A stretch of DNA of 64,000 bases from Aselliscus stoliczkanus (taxonomy: Eukaryota > Chordata > Mammalia > Chiroptera > Hipposideridae): the NCBI GenBank assembly GCA_033961575.1, contig CM066740.1, positions 60,147,213-60,211,212 of the forward strand, given 5' to 3'. The notes under the pieces were generated by a model. The model was not told the DNA's origin. It saw nothing but the letters and a program-made list of their open reading frames with translations, and did no database searches. Each line of letters opens with the position of its first letter. The stretch's first letter is position 1. A program made the position numbers and the translations under genes. Shown here piece by piece: positions 44,734 to 56,149 of this stretch.

Positions 44734-45856
44734 GAGGACTTCTGATAAAATGGTGGAATAGACAGACGCTGTGCTAACTGCCTCCCAGGATCACACCAAA
44801 ATTACAAACAATTTATACAACATTCAACCCCCGAGGTCCCCGGAACACTAGATGAACAGAACCACTAAATGAAAAAATTAAGAGGAGGCTACATCAAGTC
44901 TGGTAGGAGGGGCAGAGACGAGAGAGGGTGAACCCCGTGAGGGAACTCTCAGCTGTGGGGAAGCTTCTCCGGTTGGGGGAGAGACCCTCCGGCCGCACAC
45001 TAAGCCCACCAGCCCAGAGTTCCTTTGCCAGGAAGAGGAGTTCCACGATAGCTGGCAGTAAATCAGTGAGTACTCTCTTTGCTCAGCATGGTGAGAGTGA
45101 GAGTGGCTAGAGAATCAGTGGGGCTGGCGCTCGGGCTCACTCGCCGGTGAGCACTCACCCGGTTCCTGGTGGAGGGAGTAGCTGTGTGAGCCGGGCCCAG
45201 GAGCCTGCGGGGACAGACTGAACTGAGCACAATTGGTACAAAAGCTGAAGGTTTTTGGACTATTGTTCCCCTGGTGTGGAGCCTGCACGCCAGTGGTGTA
45301 CAGGAAGGCGCCATTTTGTCAGGGTTGGGCCCTCCCACAGAGGGTCAGGTCTGGGACCTCATTGGTCTGGTGGAATTGGTGCAGAAGTGCGTGTGTATAT
45401 ATGCATTCATGCGGCCTTGGATCCCCACCCTCTGCCCGGCTTATACTGTGTTGCCTGGGAAATGCTGGGCGGGTGCCCTCCGGCTCCAACAATTTGCTCA
45501 CTGAGACCTGGGAGTGTGCGAGCCACCTCGGATCCCCACCCTCCGCATGGCTTGTGCTGCATTGCCAGGGAAACGCCTTGTGGGCATGCTCCAGCTCCAA
45601 CAGGCAGCTTACTGAGATGCGGGAGTGTGCAAGCCACCAAGGGTCCTGGCTATCAGCACTGCACTTGCAGAGTTGCCAAGCTGGTGATTGGTTGTGGGGC
45701 TGCTTGGCCTGATCATCGAGCAGCTGACTGGGACAGGCTGATACTGGGAGTTTTCCTGGAAGTGTTGGGCCGTGAGATCTGTGCCTGCGTGATCCAGCCA
45801 GGGCTCTCCTGGTGATCTATTTAATACATCAAAGCAATCCCAGAGCGACAGCCAGA

Positions 45857-46801
45857 ATGAGGAAATAAAGAAACATGTCACAAGTAAAAGATCAGAAGAA
45901 ATTTCTAGAAATGGAACTAAATGAAAGAGAAGAATCCAACCTTTCAGAGACAGAATTTAGAACACTGATGATAAGAATGTTTAACAAACTTAGTGAGGAC
46001 ATAAGGAAGGATAGAGAAATCATAAAAAAACAAATTGTTAGAACTAAAGGATACAATAACTGAAATGAAGAACACACTCGAAGGAATCACCAATAGAGTA
46101 CATGAAGCAGAGGAGCAGATCAGCGATTTGGAAGACAAAATAGCAGAAATCACCCTGTTGGCACAACAAAAAGATCAAAGAATAAAAAACAATGAAAATA
46201 GTTTAAGTGCACTATGGGACAAGATGCCTCACAACAACCAACGAATCATAGGAATACCAAAAGGAGAAGAGAAGAAGCAAAGGGTCGAGAACGTATTTGA
46301 AAAAATGACTGAAAACTTCCCTACCCTGGTGAGGGAAATCAACATACATGCCCAGGAAGTGCAGAGCGTCCAAACAAGCTGAACCCAAACAGGTCCACAC
46401 CAAGACACATCATAGTTAAAATGGCAAACGTTCAAGACAGAGACAGAATCCTAAAAGCAGCAAGAGAAAGACAGCACAAAGGAACTTCTGTTAGACTAAC
46501 AGCTGACTTGTCTACAGAAACTCTGCAGGCCAGAAGGGAGTGGCAGGAGATATTCAAAGTGACACAAAATAACGGCCTACAACCAAGATTGCTCTACCCA
46601 GCATGGCTATCACTTAAAATTGAAGGAGAAATAAAGAGCTTCTCAGAAAAGAATAAGCTTAATGAATTCATTAGCACGAAGCCAGCATTGCAAGAAATGT
46701 TAAAAGGGCTTTTTGAAACAAAAGAAAAGGGTAAACAAGCTAACCCAGGAAGACCAGGAATACAAATAACAAAATGGCAATACATATGCACCTATCAATA
46801 A
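45857..46801 (+). pseudogene. L1 ORF1p pseudogene (L1-9)
   Basis: Starts ATG at 45857 with a stop at codon 4 (MRK then TAA). A later ATG at 45875 gives 'MSQVKDQKKFLEMELNER'. Coiled-coil, RRM ('QRIIGIPKGEEKK') and C-terminal domain ('ETLQARREWQEIFKV', 'KPALQEMLKGLFETKEKGK') follow with frameshifts near 46036 and 46380. Compared with L1-6 the C-terminus is longer by about 25 residues and overlaps the ORF2 ATG (46774) by 28 bases. Confidence 0.88.
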
Positions 46802-47360
46802 TCATTTTAAATTTGAATGGAATAAATGCTCCAATCAAAAGACAGAGAGTGGCTGAGTGGATAAGAAAATGAAACCCATGTATATGCTGTTTACAGATGG
46901 AATAAGATATTTCATGCAAACGGAAATGAGAAGAAAAAAAAGCTGGAGTAGCAGTACTTATTTTGGAAAAAATGCACTTTAAAATGACTACAATAAAAGA
47001 CAAAGAAGGGCACTATAACCCTAATAAACATCTATGCACCCAACATAGAAACTCCTAATTACATAACAGATTTTAACAGACATAAAGACAGAGATCAACA
47101 GTAACACTATCATAGTAGGGGACTTCAACACCCCATTGTCACCAATGGACAGACACTTTAGACAGAAAATCAACACAGAAAGAGTCGCCTTAAATGACAC
47201 TTTAGACTAGCTGGACTTCGTTGATATTTTTAGAGCATTTTACCCTGAAAAAACAGAATATACATTCTTTTCAAGTGCACATGGGACATTTTCCAAGATA
47301 GACCACGTTAGACCACAAAACAAGTCTCAGTAAATTTAAGAAGAATGAAATCATATCAAG
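46774..47360 (+). pseudogene. L1 ORF2p endonuclease fragment (L1-9)
   Basis: Encodes 'MAIHMHLSIIILNLNG' and continues through the QRVAEWIR region, '[12 protein letters not shown]', and 'FSKIDHV' up to '..FKKNEIISS', with stops and a missing segment after WIRK. No reverse transcriptase follows: at 47361 the sequence changes to a 3'UTR-like block. Confidence 0.85.
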
Positions 47361-47510
47361 TAGATATAAAGGAAAAACTGATGGTTGTTGGCTGGGAGGG
47401 AGTGGGGATGAGGAAGAGGGGGTAGGTTTTGTACAGCATAGGTGGGTGACTACAATGTTGCCGCAGGGATATGGGGTCAGTTCTGGGAATATAATTGATA
47501 ATGTTGTGAA
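47361..47510 (+). repeat. Displaced 3'UTR-like block inside L1-9
   Basis: Counterpart of 12704-12852: 'agatataaaggaaaaactgatggttg..ggctgggagggagtgggg..' ending '..gataatgttgtgaa' just before the ORF2 end 'gagactattatg'. Confidence 0.82.
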
Positions 47511-48142
47511 GAGACTATTATGTTAAGTGAAATAAATCAGTCGGAGAAAGACAAGTATCATTTGATCTCACTTATATGTGGAATCTGAAAAACTGAATGA
47601 ACGAGCAAAGTAGAGACTCATAGATATAGAGGAAAAACTGAGGGTTGCTAGTTGTGAGGGGGTTGGTGATAAGGGATAAGGGGAAGGGATTAGACAGCAT
47701 AAATAGACAACTACAATATTACCACAGGGATATGAAACACAATTCGGGGAATATAATAATGTTGTAAAAATTTTGTGGCATGTCAGATAGTCACATGTCT
47801 TTTTAGGGAGACCACTTCATGGATGGAGTAGAGGCTTGATCACTGCACTGTACACCTCAAGCTGATGTTGTATAATATTGTATGCCAACTTTAACTGAAT
47901 ATATAGATAGTCAAGGGATGTGGAGTGTACTGTGAAAGGGAGTCAAAGGAAGTGTAATAGATATATATGATATGGGGGGGGAGGAGTGGGGTGGCGAACT
48001 GGGAGAGGGGGCTTTGTCACTTTGAGAGGTAAAAAGTATAACTATTGCATTGTTGTACACCTGAAACTAATTTTCAAAAAAATGTTTATTTCACAATAAA
48101 AGATTAAAAAGAAAAAAAAGAACAGATGGAGGACTTCTGGTC

Positions 48143-48152
48143 AAGATGGTGG
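48143..48152 (+). promoter_or_regulatory. YY1-type motif at L1-10 5' end
   Basis: AAGATGGTGG about 13 bases from the 5' end, the conserved start motif of the L1s in this window. Confidence 0.55.
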
Positions 48153-49637
48153 AGTAGATAAACTCTGTGCTCACCTTTTCCCAAAACCACACCAAAATTA
48201 CAAATAAATGACAGAACAACCATAATTGAGAAGTACCTGAATACTTGCTGAACAGAATACCTACAAATAAAGATAAAATGATACTGTGTCAAGATTGGTA
48301 GGAGAACCAGAGATGTGGCAGCCCCAATCTCACCATGTGGCAATTAAAAATCTAGAAGGATAACTTAGCTGCAGAAGTCACCCCCCTAAAAAGCTAGAAG
48401 TCCCAGCCTAAACCAGGCTCCCATAACCAAGTCCAAAGTACTAGGAAGAGAAGTCCCTATAATATCTGTCTGTGAAAATCAGTTAGGTTGATGTCCAAGA
48501 AGGGCAGGTTGCTACTAGAGATTGAGACAAAACTCTTAAGAGGCCCACATATAGACTCACTCTCTCACAAACTCTGTCACTCTAAGCTCCAGTGCAGGGG
48601 CAGCAGCTTGAAAAGTACCAGCTGCTACAAGGGAGGAGTTAAATTGACTAATGTTAGGGCAAGAGCTGGAGAGACAGGTCAAATAAACTCACTCCAGGAC
48701 TGAAGCACTGGCAGGCGTCATTGCTCTTTTGTGGAGTTCCCCTCCCACCCAGCCAGTCTGACACATGCAGATGCTAAATCGTGCTCTCCGTTAACCTGGA
48801 GAACACTGTACACCCAATTCTGGTCATTCCTGAGACACCACACCACCTAACTCGATTGCCCAGTCTGAGCCTCTTCCAGCAGCTCATCCACACAACGAAT
48901 GAGCATCGGCTCATGCTGCAGAATTTCCCCAAATCTCTCAAAAGTCCACAAACCTCAAACAAGCCTCAACATGACTTGTAGCTCTTGCTAAGTGGCTGCA
49001 AGCCTTATACATGCAGCAACTCTTCTCAATTTGCATTGTAACTCCAATCTGGCAACCCCAAGCCTTGCATAAGCAGTGACTAATCTAGGCCTAGAACACA
49101 GTTTCAACTAAGGGGCCACAAGCCCAGCACACAGGATGATGCCCAGAAAAGAGGCCCAAGTCCAGCACACATGACAGCCAGCATTTCCCAGGGTGCCTCT
49201 AAGATCATCATAAAAGATAATCAAATGCAGATCACTTTGTAGCTTCTACCAAGAGTCTCCAAGTCTGGCACAAGCAGTGACTGAACTTGGCCTGCATCAA
49301 AGCACCTCCCAATAGGCTCCATAACCAACATACCCAGTGGCTGGCTTCAGACCACACCAGAGCACCACAGAACCAGCTCCACAAATGACACACCCAGAGG
49401 GTGGACTTGGCTGGCACCACAACCCCACTAAAGTGACTCTCACTCTATAAGGCCAGGCCCTGCACATCTGCTCATCTGCTGTCTCACAATCAGGCCTCAT
49501 AGCTAGTCAACCTGAGGGTTAACTGAACAGCATGACAACAGCAACAGAGGATCAACAACAGGAGGGTACACACAACACACAGAGGGGCACCTGACTCAGG
49601 TGACCAGGGATACTGCACATTGGGCCCCACAGAACTT

Positions 49638-50086
49638 TTTTTTTTTTTAAGATTTCATTGGGGATTTTGGAGAGGGGAACAGCATTGGGGAACTGGGGAA
49701 GGGGAACAGACAAGTTGCTGTGTTTTTGTTCTTCAGTCTAGTTCCAGAGGATGTTGCTTCACTGGCCCATGTTGATGTTGTCATTGCGTTCTTCCCAGAT
49801 GAGGCAGATCGGTCACTGGCCTCTGGATGTCACTCACTGCAGCTATTGGCAGCTCATGCTGGCTGCCAGCCATTCATGCTGGCCTCCGGCCACTCACTGT
49901 AGCCTTGGCAGCCCACTGCAGCAGGGGCTGCAGCCTACACTGTCACCGGGGCTTGCACAGCCCATCTTTAGGTGGAGCTGTTGTTAGCTGTAGAGGGCGG
50001 TGTCACTGGCCCTCATATGTGGGATCTGAACCGGGGCTACTGGCATCACAAAATCAGCTCTTAACCAATGCATCACTCGGCCGGCC
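49638..50086 (-). mobile_element. Long tRNA-derived SINE
   Basis: Complete minus-strand copy. A tail at left, GGCCGGCC head at right. Flanked by CCCCACAGAACTT at 49625-49637 and 50088-50100. Confidence 0.94.
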
Positions 50087-50183
50087 CCCCCACAGAACTT
50101 CTTATACATATGATCACTCTGTCCAGAAAAGAATATGTAGCAGATCTAACTAATGAATAAAAACAAACAAAGAAAGAGCAAAT

Positions 50184-50185
50184 AA

Positions 50186-50228
<43 letters not shown>

Positions 50229-50230
50229 AA
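50184..50230 (+). repeat. (AAAT)n microsatellite
   Basis: About eleven AAAT units just upstream of the ORF1 region of L1-10. It appears to have replaced the ORF1 start found in L1-3 ('atgaagacacaaag'). Confidence 0.9.
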
Positions 50231-50289
50231 CAAAAGAAAAACAAATGAAAGAACAGAACAAAACTCCGGGAAAAGAAAATGGAGACAAA

Positions 50290-51790
50290 CAATCGACCGG
50301 ATGCAGAGTTCAAAACACTGATTATGAGAACGCTTAATGAACTTAGGGGAAATGTGAGAACTTTAACAAAGAGATAGAATACAAAAAGGCAATAGAAAAT
50401 AAAAAAGAACAAGTCATAAATGAAGAATATAATAACTGAAGTGAAGAATACATTACAGGGCACCAACAGTAAATCAGATGAAGCAAAGGATCAAATCAGC
50501 AAATTGAAAGTCAAGATAGCAAAAAACACCCAATCAGACCAGCAAAAAGAAAAAAAAATCCAAAGAAATGAGAATCATTTAGGAGGCCTCTGGGACAACA
50601 TCAAGCATCATAGAGGTACCAGAAGGAGAAGAGAGAGAGCAAGGAATTGAAAACTTGTTTTTTTTATTCTTATTTTTCCATTTTTTTAAATTAGTTTCAG
50701 GTGTACAACACAATGCAATAGTTATACTCTACCCCACAAAGTGACAACCCCCCTCCCCCAGTTCGCCACCCCCCCATATCATACATATCTATTACAATTC
50801 CTTTGACTCCCTTCCACAGTATACTCCTCATCCTGTGACTATATATTCAGTTACAGTTGGCATACAATATTATACAACATCAGCTTCAGGTGTACAGTGC
50901 AGTGATCAAGCCTCTACTCCATCCATGAAGTGGTTTCCTTAATAAGACATGTGACTATCTGACATGTCACAAAATATTTACAACATTATTATATTCCCTG
51001 CGCTGTGTTTCATATCCCTGTGGTAATATTGTAGTTGTCTATTTAAGCTGTCTAATCCCTTCCCCTTTCCCCTTATCCCCACCCCCCTCCCAACTAGCAA
51101 CCCTCAGTTTTTCCTTATATCTATGAGTCTGTTTAATTTGATCATTCATTCAGTTTTTCAGATTCCACATATAAGTGAGATTATATGGTGCTTGTCTTTC
51201 TCCAACTGACTTATTTCACTTAGCATAGTAGTCTCTTCACAACATTATCAATTATATTCCCAGAACTGCCCCCATATCCCCGCGGCAACATTGTAGTCAC
51301 TCATCTACGCTGTTCAAAACCTTCCCCCTCTCCCTCATCCCAAAAACTTATTTGAAGAAATAATGATGAGAAACTTCCTTAAGCTGGTGAAGGAAATAGA
51401 CACATAAGCCCAGAGGTGCAGAGAGTCCCAAACAAGATGAACCCAAAAAGGCCTACAACAAGATACATAATAATTAAAATGCCAAAAGTTAAAGATAAAG
51501 AGAATTTTAAAAGCAGCAAGAGAAAACTGTTTAGTTCCCTACAAGGGAATTCCCCTGACTGTTAGCTGACTTTTCAACAGAAGCTTTGCAGGCCAGAAAG
51601 GATTGGCATGAAATATTCAAAGTGATAAAAAGTAAGGAACTGCAACCTAGATTACTCTACCCAGCAAAGGTATCATTTAGAATCAAAGAACAGATAAAGA
51701 GCTCCCCAGTCAAGAGAAAGCTAAGGAGTTCATCATCACCAGACCAGTATTACAAGAAATGTTAGAGGGATTTCTTAGAGGAGGAGGAGG
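50290..51790 (+). pseudogene. L1 ORF1p pseudogene (L1-10), split by L1-11
   Basis: Coiled-coil part 50297-50656 ('PDAEFKTLIMRTLNELRGN'-like). RRM and C-terminal part 51342-51780 ('NKMNPKRPTTRYIIIKMPKVKD', 'LQARKDWHEIFKVIKS', 'VLQEMLEGFL'), with a 685-bp L1-11 insertion between them and several frameshifts. No start codon is visible because of the (AAAT)n tract. Confidence 0.8.
50657..51341 (-). mobile_element. L1-11: 5'-truncated copy of the rearranged L1 type
   Basis: 3'UTR on the minus strand (50657-51150), the ORF2 end ('MISLICGI'-type text to 51235), then, instead of ORF2, the displaced 3'UTR block (51236-51341) seen in L1-1 and L1-9. Truncated inside that block. Flanked by AAAACTT duplications (50650-50656, 51343-51349). 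The shared junction 'ttgtgaa/gagact' identifies it as a third member of the family. Confidence 0.85.
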
Positions 51791-51816
51791 AGAAAAGATT
51801 AAAAATATGAATAATA

Positions 51817-54800
51817 AAATAGAAATAACTGCATAACTATCAATAATTACTTTAAATGTAAATGGATTAAATGCTCTAATCAAAAGACATAGGGTGGCTT
51901 AATGGGTAAGAAAACAAGATCCATACCTATGCTGCTTACAGGAGACCCTCATCAGATTTTATATATATGACTGGAAGTAAAAACATGGAAAAAGATATTT
52001 CATAAAAATGGAAGTTTATAAAAAGCTGAAGTATTGACACATATCAGACAAAATATACTTTAAAACATGGGCTGTAACAAGAGACTGAGAAAGGTATTTC
52101 ATAATGATAAAGTGATCAATTAAACAAGAGAGTATAATATAACTCTTGTAAACTTCTGCCCCAATGTAGGAGCACCTAAAGATATAAAGCAAATGTTGAT
52201 GGACATAAAGGGAGAGGTAGATAGGAAGACAATAATAATAGCAAACTTTAACATACCATTAACATCCATGGATAGATCATCCAGGCAGATCATCCAGTTA
52301 AAAGAAAAAGAGCCTTAAATAAGAAACAAGATAAGATGGACTTAATTGATATGCTAAAAGAGTATTTCACCCCAAAGCAACAGAATATAAATTGTTTTCA
52401 AGTGCAGATGGAACATTTTCCCAATATACCACATGTTGTTAGACTACAAAGCATGTAAACTGCAGAATATTGAAATCACATCAAACAACTTCTCTGATCA
52501 CAATTTGAATTTAGAAATGAATTACAAGAAAACTGAAAAGCCCATTAACACATGGTGGCTAAATAACATTCTAATAAACTATCAATGGGTTACCAAGGAG
52601 ATCAGGGAAGAAGCAAAAGATACATTGAGACAAATGGAAATGAAAACACAACAACCCAAAATTTATAAGACACAGCCAAAGCTGTTTTACAGGGAAATTC
52701 ACAACATATCAGGGCTACTTCAAGAAACAAGAAAAATCTGCAATAAGTAATCAAGCCTTACACACAAAGTAATTCAAAAAACAAAAAGAAACTAAACCTA
52801 ATTGAGTACAGGAATAAAATAATAAAGATAAGATCAGAAATGAATGAAATAGACTCTAAAAAAATAAATAAAATCAAAAGATCAATGAAAACTAGTTTTT
52901 AAAAAGGATTTAAAAAAATTCTTTTAATGTTAGCCAGGCTCATCAAGAAAAAGAGAAAGAACCCAAATAAATAAAATTAGAAAAGAAAGAGGAAATGTGA
53001 CGACACCACAGAAATAGAAAGGATTATAAAAAAATATTATGTCAACAAATTGGACAATCTGGAAGAAATGGATAAATTCCTAGAAACAATCTTCCAACAC
53101 TTAGTCAAGAAGAAACAGAAAATATGAACAGACCAATACCTACCAATGAAATTGAATCAATCAGTAATGAAAAATACTCCAAAAAAACAGAAGTCCTGGA
53201 CTGCATGGCCTCATAGGTGAATTTTACCACACATTCAAAGAAGAATTAACATCTATCTTTCTCAAACTATTCCAAATAATTGAAGAGGAGGGAATACTTT
53301 CAAATTCTTTCTATAAGCCTAGCATTACCCTAATAGCAAAGCCAGATAGAGACACTACAAGAAATGAAAATTATAGGCCAATATCCCTGATAAACAGAGA
53401 TTGAAAAATCCTCAACAAAATATTAGCAAATAAAATTCAGCAATACATTTTTAAAAATCATTCACCATGATCAAGGGAGATTTATTCCTGGGATGCAAAG
53501 TCGGTTCACTATATGCAAAATTGATGTGATATACCAAATAAACAAATAAAAGATGAAAATCATATGATCATATCAGTACATACAGAAAAAGCCTTTGACA
53601 AAATACAGCCTTATTTATAATAAAAACTCTCAGCAAAGTAGGAATAGAGAGAACATACCTCAACATAATAAAGGCCATATATGACAAACCCACTGCCAAT
53701 ATCATACTCAATGGGGAAAGCTGAAGGCATTTTTCTTAAGATGAGGAACAAGACAAACAAGTCCACTTTTATTCATCATAGAATTGGGAGTCATAAACAC
53801 AACAGTCAGGCAAGAAAAAAACAAAAAACTTCCACAGTGTAAAGGAAGAATTAAATCTGGCATTATTTGCTGATGATGTGATACTATATATAAGGAATCC
53901 CAAAGATTCCACCTAAAAAAATAAATGAATTCTAAATGAAATACTAAAGTAGCATGATACAAAATTAATATTCAGAAATCAGTTGCATTTTCTTTTTTTA
54001 AAATTAGTTTTCTGGAGTGACAATGGTTAGTAAAATTACATAGGTTTCAAGTGTACAATTCTGTAATACATCATCTATATACCACAGTGTGTGTAACAAT
54101 CTCAAACCATTAGAAGGAGAAATTAAGAAAAGTAATCTCATTTACAATTGCATCAGAAATAAATAAAATGCCTAGTAATAAATTTAATCAGGGAGGTAAA
54201 AGACCTGTACCCACAAAATTATAAGACATTGAAAAAAGAAATTGAAGAAGGTACAAACAAATTGAAGCATATACCATGCTTATGGATTGGAATAATTAAT
54301 ATCATTAAAATGTCTAATAGCCAAAGCAATCTACAGATTCAATACAATTCCTATTAAAATACCAGTGTCATTTTTCACAGATAGAACAAATAATCCTAAA
54401 ATTTATATGGAAACACAAAAGACTCCAAATAGTCACAGCAATTTTGAGAAAGAACACAGTTGGAAATATCATGCTACCTGATATCAAACTATACTACAAG
54501 ACTATAGTAATCAAAGCAGCGTGGTACTGGTGTAAAAACAGACACTTAGATCAATGGAACCGAATAGAGAGCTCAGAAATAAACCCACACCTATATGTTC
54601 AGTTAATTTATGAAAAAGGAGGCAAAACTTTACAACACAGCAAAGATAGTCTCTTCAGTAAAATGTGATGGGAGAACTAGTAGATACATGCAAAAAAGTA
54701 GAAATAAATTACATTCTTAAAGCATGCACAAGAATAAACTCAAAATGGACTGATTCCTCGAGAAAATTCTTAGAGGAAACATAAGCAATAAATTCTCTCT

Positions 54801-55650
54801 AGTAACTTTTTATTTGGATGTGTCTCCTTGGGCAAAAGAAACAAAATATAAATAAATAAATAAACAGGACTATATCAAACTGAAAAGGTTTTGCACAGCA
54901 AAGGAAACCACCAACAAAACAAACAGACATATCGAATGGGAGAAAATATTTGCCAATGATGCATCTGATAAGTGGTTAGTATCCAAAAAATATAAGGAAC
55001 TCATACAACTCAACACCAATAAAACAAACAATTCAATTTAAAAATGGACAGAGGGCATGAATAGATATTTCTCCAAAAAGGACATACAGATGGACAATAG
55101 GCATATGCAAAGATGCACAACGTCAATAATCATCAGGGCAATACAAATTAAAACCACAATGAGATACAAACTCACACCTGTCAGATGGCTCTCATCAAAA
55201 AATCAACAAACAAGTGTTGGCAAGATTGTGGAGAAAAGGGAACCCTTGTGTACTGTCGATGGTACAGAAAACTGGTGCAGCCACTATGGAAAACAGTATG
55301 GAAGTTCCTCAAAAAATTAAAAACGTAACTACCATTTGACCCAGCAATTCCACTTCTGAAGGAATCCAAAACACTAATTCAAAAAGGTATATGCATCCCT
55401 ATGTTCATTGCATCACTATTTACAATAATCACAATATGGAAGCAACCTAAATGTCCATTGATAGATGAATAGATAAAGAAATTGTGGTAAATATATACAA
55501 TGGAATATTACTCTGCCATAAAAAGGAATGAAATTTTACCATTTGCAACAACATGGATGACCTAGAGGGTATTATGCTAAGTGAAATAAGTTAGACTGAG
55601 AAGGACAAATACTATATGATCTCACATATACTAGTATGTGAAATTTAAAG
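51817..55650 (+). pseudogene. L1 ORF2p pseudogene (L1-10)
   Basis: The start ATGG is mutated to ATAG near 51818. The endonuclease region includes '[16 protein letters not shown]' text and a decayed GDFN ('IIIANFNIPL', catalytic D lost). Later 'NKSPGPDG' is decayed. At about 53860 'LFADDVILYI' is still readable. The region around 54444-54668 keeps '[30 protein letters not shown]' in frame. The C-terminal part lies at 55057-55630. Numerous stops and frameshifts. Confidence 0.87.
53991..54095 (-). mobile_element. L1 3'UTR scrap inside L1-10 ORF2
   Basis: 'ttttctggagtgacaatggttagtaaaattacataggtttcaagtgtacaattctgtaatacatcat' type text, the same 3' end as at 20441 and 28262. About 100 bp, 5'-truncated. 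Confidence 0.8.
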
Positions 55651-56149
55651 AACAAAATAAACCAACAAAGAAAACAGAAACAGACTCATAGATACAGAAA
55701 ACAAATTTATAGTACTTGATGTGAGGGGATGATTGAGGGATGGGTAAGAAAGTTGCAAGGATTAAGGAATACAAATTGGTAGCTACAAAAGAGTCACAGG
55801 GATATAAAGTACAGTATGGAGAATATAGTCAATAATACTGTAAAAACGATATATAGTGTCAGATGGATACTAGTCTTTTCAGGGGGATCACTTCATAAAT
55901 TATATAAATGTCTTACCAGTGTACTGTACAACTGAAACTAATATAGAATAATATCGAATGTCAACTATAATTTTAAAAATAGTCACAGGGATATGAGATA
56001 CAGCATGGGGAATCTAGTCAATAATATTGTAATAACTGTGTGCAGTATCAAATGGGTAACAGACTTAATAAGGTTATCACTTTGTGAACATATAAATGTC
56101 TAATCACTATGTTGTTGTGTACACCTGAAACTAATAAAAAAGAAGAAAT

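Larger units (their letters stand above)
44734..48117 (+). mobile_element. L1-9: rearranged non-autonomous L1, complete copy (3.4 kb)
   Basis: 5' end 'gaggacttctgataaaatggtgg', 5'UTR to 45856, ORF1 45857-46801, ORF2 start and endonuclease fragment 46774-47360, displaced 3'UTR block 47361-47510, ORF2 terminal codons 47511-47588, 3'UTR and A-rich tail to 48117. Flanked by AAGAACAGATGG duplications (about 44722-44733 and 48119-48130). The same order and breakpoints are in L1-1, so this arrangement was copied by retrotransposition rather than arising twice. Confidence 0.9.
48131..56145 (+). mobile_element. L1-10: near full-length older L1 with insertions
   Basis: 5' end 'gaggacttctggtcaagatggtggag' at about 48130, abutting the right duplication of L1-9. 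5'UTR to about 50280 contains a SINE (49638-50086) and an (AAAT)n tract. ORF1 about 50290-51790 is split by L1-11. ORF2 about 51817-55650 contains an L1 3'UTR scrap at 53991-54095. The 3'UTR runs 55650-56145 and contains two consecutive 3'-end-like copies (to 55975 and to 56143). All frames are broken. Confidence 0.87.

Noticed and set aside
50166..50230. AAAT array considered as a CRISPR-like or regulatory repeat
   Set aside because: Simple tetranucleotide microsatellite without spacers, next to L1 sequence in a mammalian genome.
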